Shown here: piece after piece, positions 59,301 through 64,000 of the stretch
How the letters are laid out: every line of letters starts with the position of its first letter
Position numbering within the stretch: the first letter of the stretch is position 1
Source of the DNA: RH-AL1 sp965198715
GTDB taxonomy: Bacteria > Pseudomonadota > Alphaproteobacteria > Rhizobiales > Beijerinckiaceae
Length of the DNA stretch: 64,000 nucleotides
Assembly: GCA_965198715.1 (NCBI GenBank)
Contig: CBDAPV010000002.1
Span: forward strand, 434,001-498,000
Reading direction: 5' to 3'
Program-made: the position numbers and the translations under genes
The notes under the pieces: model-generated
What the model was told of the DNA's origin: nothing
Databases searched by the model: none
Seen by the model: only the letters and a program-made list of their open reading frames with translations

Positions 59301-59821
59301 CGGCGCAGTATCGCCTCGCCTCGCTCTACGAGAAAGGCATCGGCGTCGTCGTCGACAAGGCCAAGGCGCGCAGCCTCTACATCAAGGCCGCCGACGCCGG
59401 GAACCCGCGCGCGATGCACAATCTCGCCGTTCTCCTCGCCGACGGCGACGGTCATCCCGACTATGCCGGCGCCGTGGGCTGGTTCCGCAAGGCAGCGCAA
59501 TACGGCGTGCACGACAGCCAGTACAATCTCGCGGTGCTGCTCGCCCGCGGACTCGGCGCGCCGCAGAGCCTGGTCCAGTCCTACCAATGGTTCTCCGTGG
59601 CGGCGTCCGCGGGCGACGCCGACGCCGAGAAGAAGCGCGACGAGGTCGGGCTGAAGCTGTCGGCCAACGACGTCGCCGTCGCCAAGGCGCTGACGGCTGC
59701 GTTCCAGCCGCGGGTGCCTGATCCCGCAGCCGTCGAAGTTTCGCCTCCTCCGGGCGGCTGGGATGGCGCGGCCGGCGCTTCTCGCCTAAACAGCGCGCGT
59801 TCGAAGATTTCGTCGCTGTAA
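56312..59821 (+). CDS. PodJ-like polar organizing protein with Sel1 repeats
   Basis: A 1169-residue membrane protein. The N-terminus (INGVGFDAREAAREAARRQG, KSLGEWLHGVI) matches rhizobial PodJ-like or Sel1/localization factors. Residues about 130-780 are long helical, Arg/Glu/Leu-rich, likely coiled coil. A membrane helix lies at 837-859 (VLMSVAALMMALGVITLMD). The periplasmic end has a Pro/Ala-rich linker and about four Sel1 repeats (about 953-1110: AAQYDLANRYAEGRVVPRD, APAQYRLASLYEKGIGV, PRAMHNLAVLLADGDG, DSQYNLAVLLARGLG). PodJ marks the new pole and recruits pole-specific machinery, which fits a flagellated alphaproteobacterium. A weak CtrA-like element lies about 130 bp upstream. Confidence 0.85.
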   Translation: MHKAQPWNINGVGFDAREAAREAARRQGKSLGEWLHGVIADQAEDHGLAPRAIGGQERIDAVTARLEQMGARPDIDHARRDARTRPDSRMRSQRGPSERASDQFGDGDAILSRASGASDRRAQRATPPRDEGDNLLESAVSDMERRAVRTERRTDQALASMAKLLEETEARREQEYGDVVALTRKLGKLENTLVQRFAAAADNPIKGSLARLEARLDAIGRRGAAEIAAHQSAVSERTPEAIEPIRRLEEKLNTIIEAVQPRAPGGYQASSAAMAAVQAAPYDRASPHDQAVLLAGRRSLGDAIADISRRQRVLEEPANEDGPAPRQSVDVRRPDATEAMVASLRGEMASLAATVDDLRREALLDRQLRPAARDGELDALRADLGAIARTLGGLAPRGSIDALETAIATLAERIEVSREHGIRESILRPVEAAVGDLRLSLHRLDPRETIGGLEEELRRIGDKLDASGHDGVGIDRLQQQMEELRETVVTMAARPLPIERIEHQVAVLAERLDRRLDQPFAGPDVQAEIAAATDALRAMIGGAPAHLEKIETRLDMLAGRLDQALSVDRPSPVNADTRQLENLVRELGLRFEAAQAPGADQGALDSLQRQVEHLSERFERSETGLSTLPTLATSMRELFSHLEATRASVETSAAKAAREVLKIAAEEELQHRDRVQAPASRALQEEVEARTSSTLNTVQDMLGKVVDRLSVMEHEISDVRQRPVSPELAVRGAPSPAPHMTRSKASMTRPVIGEASREIRLGGMEPRSGSAPAKPPRRAEAAIADVARRTDFIAAARRAAATAQAEAAAVQHQMPSDKLGRAGLLARSRDYVAAHKRPVLMSVAALMMALGVITLMDRIGGFGGGVELASAPAKSVRAAALTPAAPTKIASASGLDAGALSPSALPKTTAPLANPIPGSDPIQTGSIPSLPSFAAGAAPPPPQRPMLPPALVAAAEGGDIAAQYDLANRYAEGRVVPRDVKLAANLFERAADAGSAPAQYRLASLYEKGIGVVVDKAKARSLYIKAADAGNPRAMHNLAVLLADGDGHPDYAGAVGWFRKAAQYGVHDSQYNLAVLLARGLGAPQSLVQSYQWFSVAASAGDADAEKKRDEVGLKLSANDVAVAKALTAAFQPRVPDPAAVEVSPPPGGWDGAAGASRLNSARSKISSL

Positions 59822-59832
59822 GAAAGCTTTTC

Positions 59833-59904
59833 TTGGACCCGCAAACCCCGCTGGATCGGCAAAGCCCGCTGGATCATCGAGTACCGCTGGATCAAAGAGC
59901 GCCG
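59833..59904 (+). repeat. 18-bp tandem repeat (4 units) at the gckA start
   Basis: Four units beginning TTGGACCCG, CTGGATCGG, CTGGATCAT and CTGGATCAA, each 18 bases long and ending in CCG, encode a (L/M)-D-x-x-x-P series. A partial fifth unit (GTAGACCCC) follows. The start codon is in the first unit. Confidence 0.75.
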
Positions 59905-61167
59905 GTAGACCCCAAGGTCTTCCTGCGCTCGCTATTCGACGCCGCAATCGCCGCGGCACAGCCGGAGAAGACCCTCGCGTCGCTGCTGCCGCCGCCGCCC
60001 GAGGGGCGGACCATCGTCATCGGTGCCGGCAAGGCTTCGGCCGAGATGGCGCGCGCCCTCGAGCGTCATTGGACCGGCCAGCTGAAAGGCCTCGTGGTGA
60101 CACGCTACGGCCACGCCGCGCCCTGCGATCACATCGAGATCCTCGAGGCGAGTCATCCCGTTCCTGACGAGGCCGGGGCCGAGGCGGCGCGGCGCATCAA
60201 GGCGCTCGTCTCCGATCTCTCGCCCGACGACCTCGTTATCGCATTGATCTCCGGCGGCGGCTCCGCACTGCTGTCGATGCCGTTCCTGGGCCTCGACCTC
60301 GCCGACAAGCAGACGGTCAACCGCGCGCTCCTGAAGAGCGGCGCCACCATTTCCGAGATGAACTGCGTGCGCCGCCATCTCAGCGGCATCAAGGGCGGGC
60401 GATTGGCGCAGGCCTGCGCGCCGGCGCGGCTCGTGACCCTGGCGATCTCCGACGTGCCCGGCGACGGTCCCGGCGACATCGCCTCCGGCCCGACCGTGGC
60501 CGATCCGACCACCTGTACCGACGCGCTGCGACTGCTCAGGAAATACGGCATCGACGTGCCGGACAACGTGCGCGCGGTGCTGGAGAGCGGCAGGGGCGAG
60601 ACGCCGAAGCCGGGCGACCCGTCGCTGCCGGACTACGAGTTCCATCTGATTGCCGCGCCGCAAGCATCGCTCGAAGCGGCGGCGGCGGTGGCGCGGAATG
60701 CCGGCATCACGCCCCACATCCTCGGCGACAGCCTGGAGGGCGAAGCGCGCGACATGGGCGTCGTGATGGCGGGCATCGCCAGGCAGGTGGTGCGCCGCGC
60801 ACAGCCCTTTGCTGCCCCCTGCGTGCTCCTCTCCGGCGGTGAGACGACCGTGACGGTGCGCGGCAAAGGCCGCGGCGGCCGCAACGTCGAGTTCCTGTTG
60901 TCGCTGGCGATCGCACTCGGCGGCGACGCCCGCGTCCACGCTCTCGCCGGAGACACCGACGGCGTCGACGGTGCCGAGGAAATCGCCGGCGCCTACGTGT
61001 CGCCGACAACGCTGGAGCGGGCGCTCGCCGCCGGCATCGTGCCCGTGGAGAGCCTCGCCGACAACGACGGCCACGGCTTCTTCCAGGCGCTCGGCGACAG
61101 CGTTATCACCGGGCCGACGCTGACCAACGTCAACGACTTTCGGGCAATCCTGATCACCGCGGCCTGA
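59833..61167 (+). CDS. gckA: Glycerate 2-kinase (GckA/MOFRL family)
   Basis: A 444-residue kinase that phosphorylates glycerate, feeding glyoxylate-derived carbon into central metabolism. Motifs: TIVIGAGKASAEMARALERH, ASHPVPDEAGAEAARRI, ISGGGSALLSMPFLGLDLAD, NCVRRHLSGIKGGRLAQACA, ISDVPGDGPGDIASGPTVAD, LLSGGETTVTVRGKGRGGRN and AGDTDGVDG. Full length. No ATG or GTG exists before the conserved part; the only start is TTG 59833, itself the first codon of an 18-base repeat that encodes a leader of about 26 non-conserved residues. It starts 11 bp after the PodJ-like gene. Confidence 0.92.
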   Translation: MDPQTPLDRQSPLDHRVPLDQRAPVDPKVFLRSLFDAAIAAAQPEKTLASLLPPPPEGRTIVIGAGKASAEMARALERHWTGQLKGLVVTRYGHAAPCDHIEILEASHPVPDEAGAEAARRIKALVSDLSPDDLVIALISGGGSALLSMPFLGLDLADKQTVNRALLKSGATISEMNCVRRHLSGIKGGRLAQACAPARLVTLAISDVPGDGPGDIASGPTVADPTTCTDALRLLRKYGIDVPDNVRAVLESGRGETPKPGDPSLPDYEFHLIAAPQASLEAAAAVARNAGITPHILGDSLEGEARDMGVVMAGIARQVVRRAQPFAAPCVLLSGGETTVTVRGKGRGGRNVEFLLSLAIALGGDARVHALAGDTDGVDGAEEIAGAYVSPTTLERALAAGIVPVESLADNDGHGFFQALGDSVITGPTLTNVNDFRAILITAA

Positions 61168-61301
61168 TCCGCGGCGTCGATCGCCCAGAGCGTCGGTCGA
61201 TGATCGGCGTCGCGTTGCGGAGAATAGTGTCCGTGCTCGCGCCGCTTACCCTGCCTAAGCAAGTCCGCAACGGCAGACGTCGCATCAGACGGCGGTGCGC
61301 C

Positions 61302-62126
61302 TCAGAGCACGACCACGCGGGTGCCGACCGGGACGCGCTGATAGAGATCGATCACGTCGCCGTTCATCATGCGGATGCAGCCCGACGACACCGCCTGGCC
61401 GATCGTGTCGGGCTCGTTGGTTCCGTGGATGCGGAACATCGTGTCGCGATTGCCCTGGTAGAGGTAGAGCGCGCGGGCACCCAGGGGGTTCTCGATGCCG
61501 CCTTCCATGTGCAGCGGCAGGTCGGGGCGGCGTTTCAGCATGTCGTTGGGCGGCGTCCATCCCGGCCACTCCGCCTTGCGCCTCACGGCGGCGGTGCCGT
61601 GCCAGGCGAAGCCCTGGCGGCCGACGCCGATGCCATATTGCAGGGCCCGGCCGTTGGGCTCGACGAGGTAGAGGTGACGGCTCGACGTGTCGATCACGAT
61701 GGTGCCTGCCGGCTGCCGCGTCGGATTTTCGACTTCGACGCGCGTCGTCATGTTGACGCCTTCGTGCAACTCCGGGCGCCCACCGGGATCATAGCCGGGG
61801 TTATAGCTCTCCCGCGAGCCGTAGGGATCACGATCGTTGGCGTAAGGATCGACGTAGAGCGAGGGAGGCGCCGACTTGCCATAATGGTAGCCATTGCCGT
61901 CATAGTACGCGTCGGGATAGGCGCCGCGCACGATGCGGTTGCCACGGTATGGGTCGAAGAACGGCGTGTAGGCCGAACCCCCGCCGTTCCCTGGATCGGC
62001 ATAACGCCGGTAGCCGTCGCCGAGCCCGTAGCCGATATCCTGGGCCTGCGCCGCGGGTGTCGCGCTCACCAACCATGCCGCCATCATCGCAGTCGACAAG
62101 ATCGTGCAAGCTCTTGCGTTCACCAT
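61302..62126 (-). CDS. L,D-transpeptidase (YkuD domain), long form
   Basis: A 274-residue exported protein. Signal peptide about 1-29 (MMAAWLVSATPAAQA). A Tyr/Gly/Asp-rich linker (30-120) with repeated DPY and YG patterns precedes the catalytic domain: GTIVIDTSSRHLYLVEPNGR, YGIGVGRQGFAWHGTAAVRR, GGIENPLGARALYL, and the active-site HGTNEPDTIGQAVSSGCIRM with His and Cys. It would make 3-3 crosslinks in peptidoglycan or attach lipoproteins. The ATG at 62126 has GGGGA upstream. The second L,D-transpeptidase gene lies 139 bp upstream on the same strand. Confidence 0.9.
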   Translation of the reverse strand: MVNARACTILSTAMMAAWLVSATPAAQAQDIGYGLGDGYRRYADPGNGGGSAYTPFFDPYRGNRIVRGAYPDAYYDGNGYHYGKSAPPSLYVDPYANDRDPYGSRESYNPGYDPGGRPELHEGVNMTTRVEVENPTRQPAGTIVIDTSSRHLYLVEPNGRALQYGIGVGRQGFAWHGTAAVRRKAEWPGWTPPNDMLKRRPDLPLHMEGGIENPLGARALYLYQGNRDTMFRIHGTNEPDTIGQAVSSGCIRMMNGDVIDLYQRVPVGTRVVVL

Positions 62127-62265
62127 CACGATCCCCGCGACCAAGGCCTACGCCCCTACGGCCTTCGACATCCTGGACCAAAACGGCAAAAATGCGAGAA
62201 CGGCGCGAGCTTGCGCCCACGCCGTTCCAGAGCTTCGATGATCGTGGCCTCAGTGCACCAGATGC

Positions 62266-62895
62266 CTAAAGAACAACGACCTTCGCACCGACGTGGACGC
62301 GATTGTACAAGTCGACGACATCGGCGTTCATCAGGCGTATGCAGCCCGATGATACAGCCTGTCCGATCGTGTCTGGCTCATTGGTGCCATGGATGCGGAA
62401 GCCGGTGTCACCCTTGCCGTTGAAGAGGTACATCGCGCGCGCGCCGAGTGGATTCTCGATGCCGCCCTTCATGAAGTGCGGGATGTCGGGGCGACGCTTG
62501 ATCATCGCCGCCGGCGGGGTCCACGACGGCCACTCCGCCTTGCGCTCGATCCGAGCGGTACCCGACCACTCGAAACCCTCGCGGCCGACGCCGATGTCAT
62601 AGCGCACGGCCTGTCCGTTCTCCATCGAGAGATAGAGCCAGCGGTTCTTGGTATCGACGGTGACGGTGCCGGGCTTCTCTTCCGTCGGATCCGCGACGAC
62701 GACCTTCGTCGAACGTATAGCAACCTGCGGCACGACTTCGGCATCGCTCGGCAGACTGGTCTGCTGCACCGGCTGCGGGACGAAAAGCTGGTTAAGATCG
62801 AAAGGCTGCATGCCGGCCGCCGACGCGATGCCGACGAACGACATCGTCAACGCGGCAGCCGTAGCGCCGCGCAGGAAAGACTTGATTCCGATCAT
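62266..62895 (-). CDS. L,D-transpeptidase (YkuD domain), short form
   Basis: A 209-residue exported protein, paralogous to its neighbour. Signal peptide about 1-26, a short linker (FDLNQLFVPQPVQQTSLPSD), then GTVTVDTKNRWLYLSMENGQ, YDIGVGREGFEWSGTARIER, GGIENPLGARAMYL and HGTNEPDTIGQAVSSGCIRL. The catalytic regions of the two proteins are highly similar, while linkers and signal peptides differ, so they probably arose by duplication and act at different sites or growth phases (inference). The ATG at 62895 gives a proper signal sequence. Confidence 0.92.
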   Translation of the reverse strand: MIGIKSFLRGATAAALTMSFVGIASAAGMQPFDLNQLFVPQPVQQTSLPSDAEVVPQVAIRSTKVVVADPTEEKPGTVTVDTKNRWLYLSMENGQAVRYDIGVGREGFEWSGTARIERKAEWPSWTPPAAMIKRRPDIPHFMKGGIENPLGARAMYLFNGKGDTGFRIHGTNEPDTIGQAVSSGCIRLMNADVVDLYNRVHVGAKVVVL

Positions 62896-63018
62896 GTGCC
62901 TGAACCCCGTTACGCTGGTGCCCACCCTCGACACCACCTGTGACGAAGTAATGCACGACCGGGCTTCTTTGTTCCTTGACTTCTCGTTAGCGCCGCAATG
63001 CCCGACGAGCCGGTAGCC

Positions 63019-63888
63019 TCACTTCACGAAAACGTAGATGTCGACCTGCAGGTTGGGATCGTCCGACGTCGTCAGCTCGCTCAGGTATTCCTCGATATAG
63101 GGGCTGTCGACCTGAAGGCCTTTGGCATCGAGGAAGGCGGTAATGACGTCGTAGGTGGAATCGATGTCGTCATAGGCGCCGCGATGCTGGAACTTGATCG
63201 CCTTGCCGGCCGGCGACAGGGACACGACGGCACCGCCGCCGAGATCGCTTTTCTCGGGCTTCTGCGCGACCGGCACGCCGGCCTGGTACTTGAAGCCCTT
63301 GTCGTTGGGCGCCGAGAAGATGGTGATTGGGTGCCCGGTGGGTTTGATCCGCGCCTTGTCCATCGCATTCCTCACCGTCTCGATCGAGGCTTTGATCGAC
63401 TTAAAAGCATCGTCGTAGCTCGATTGCCCGGAGACGGCCACGATCGGGCGCGCCGGCACCTCGACGTTCTCCGTCGTGGCGTTTTCCGGCGTCGTGGGCG
63501 AGGCGTTGGGTTCGATTTCGTTCCTCTGCTTGGTGCCGCCCGGCGCCAGCGGCACGCCTTCAGGCGTGGCGCCCGGCGTCTGCGGGGTCGGCGCCGGCGC
63601 CGGCGCCTTCGCGCCCGGTGCCTCGGCGGCCTTGCCGGGAGCGGGCGACGGTGGCTGGGTCGGCGGTGTCGCCGAAGGCGGCGTAGTGGTCGAAGGTGAG
63701 GCCGGCGCCGGCGTCGGCTTGGGTTGAGCGGTTTCTTTATGGGAGGCTTTCTCCGCGGGCGCAGCCTGCGGCGCCGCCGGCGTCGGCGTGTTGCTCTGCC
63801 CCGAGGCCGGTGCCGCGAAGGCAAGCAGCGCGGCGAAAAGGGCGGCGGCGAAGCCCGTCGAAAGACGCCGATCCATGGCCTGGCCCAT
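63019..63888 (-). CDS. Exported protein with C-terminal GyrI-like ligand-binding domain
   Basis: A 289-residue protein. A signal peptide (about 1-30, ALFAALLAFAAPASG) is followed by a long Pro/Ala/Thr linker (about 31-140) and a C-terminal GyrI/AraC-effector-like domain (about 148-289): PIVAVSGQSSYDDAFKSIKA, NAMDKARIKPTGHPITIFSA, FKYQAGVPVAQKPEKSDLGG, IKFQHRGAYDDIDSTYDVIT and LQVDIYVFVK. The G-x-Y-x-x-x-x-x-x-Y spacing is characteristic. In most proteins this domain is cytoplasmic and senses small molecules or regulates gyrase; here it would sit in the periplasm. The ATG at 63888 has GGGGGAG upstream. Confidence 0.78.
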   Translation of the reverse strand: MGQAMDRRLSTGFAAALFAALLAFAAPASGQSNTPTPAAPQAAPAEKASHKETAQPKPTPAPASPSTTTPPSATPPTQPPSPAPGKAAEAPGAKAPAPAPTPQTPGATPEGVPLAPGGTKQRNEIEPNASPTTPENATTENVEVPARPIVAVSGQSSYDDAFKSIKASIETVRNAMDKARIKPTGHPITIFSAPNDKGFKYQAGVPVAQKPEKSDLGGGAVVSLSPAGKAIKFQHRGAYDDIDSTYDVITAFLDAKGLQVDSPYIEEYLSELTTSDDPNLQVDIYVFVK

Positions 63889-64000
63889 CGTGCTCTCCCC
63901 CCCGCCGCGGGCGCCCGTGATTCGCGCCGCCCGCGTCGATAGCGCGTCGCACCGGCCAGGCAAAGCGCCGCATCGCGCCAACTCTAGACGCGTCAATCGC

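Overview
The window is GC-rich alphaproteobacterial DNA, most likely from the order Hyphomicrobiales (Rhizobiales). The main evidence is a flagellar cluster with the rhizobial-type gene set and order: motE, motC, a FliK/MotD-type protein, a lytic transglycosylase, an FtcR/Rem-type regulator, flaF, flbT and short flagellins. The rhizobial gene pairs lutABC, coaBC-dut and rsfS-rlmH agree. A family cannot be fixed from sequence alone. The PanE2-like reductase beside an oxalyl-CoA-synthetase-like ligase, and a GckA-type glycerate kinase, hint at relatives of Methylobacteriaceae/Beijerinckiaceae (inference).

Layout. 1-2.0 kb: glycolate oxidase subunit glcE (cut by the window edge) and a type II NADH dehydrogenase, both on the minus strand. 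2.2-11.7 kb: a tightly packed plus-strand flagellar operon, DUF1217-flgF-fliI-orf-flgB-flgC-fliE-flgG-flgA-flgI-motE-flgH-fliL-fliP. 11.8-14.2 kb: two nearly identical flagellin genes, each with the same 82-bp leader. 14.3-16.5 kb: a convergent TPR/O-GlcNAc-transferase-like glycosyltransferase, a candidate flagellin glycosyltransferase. 16.7-17.4 kb: a decayed glycine-rich exported protein. 17.5-25.4 kb: fliF-fliH-like-motB-motC-fliK-lytic transglycosylase; fliK carries a 13-unit, 78-bp tandem repeat. 25.4-32.7 kb: a CtrA-like site, ftcR, flgE, an IS630 transposase relic, then flgK-flgL-flaF-flbT-flgD-fliQ. The cluster stops at fliQ: flhA, flhB, fliR, fliG, fliM, fliN and motA are not in the window.

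32.7-64 kb is mostly housekeeping: DUF1223, coaBC, dut, a DUF892 protein, glycogen phosphorylase, rsfS, rlmH, tspO, leuD, rsmE, ubiA, an AprI/Inh-like protein, lutABC, an exported chorismate-lyase-fold protein, rpmB, a ligase/PanE-like pair, a hybrid histidine kinase, an acyl-CoA ligase fragment, tRNA-Pro(CGG), a MerR regulator divergent from a PodJ-like polarity protein with Sel1 repeats, glycerate 2-kinase, two L,D-transpeptidases and an exported protein with a GyrI-like ligand-binding domain.

How the parts fit. The flagellar genes encode the basal body (FliF, FliE, FlgB/C/F/G), P and L rings (FlgI, FlgH, FlgA), part of the export gate (FliP, FliQ) with its ATPase (FliI, FliH-like), hook and junctions (FlgE, FlgD, FliK, FlgK, FlgL), stator partners (MotB, MotC, MotE, FliL), the filament and its post-transcriptional regulators (FlaF, FlbT), under FtcR and possibly CtrA. 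The most interesting points are the duplicated flagellin leaders with a start-proximal hairpin next to a glycosyltransferase and flbT, the expandable repeat in the hook-length protein, and several relic genes inserted in or beside the cluster.
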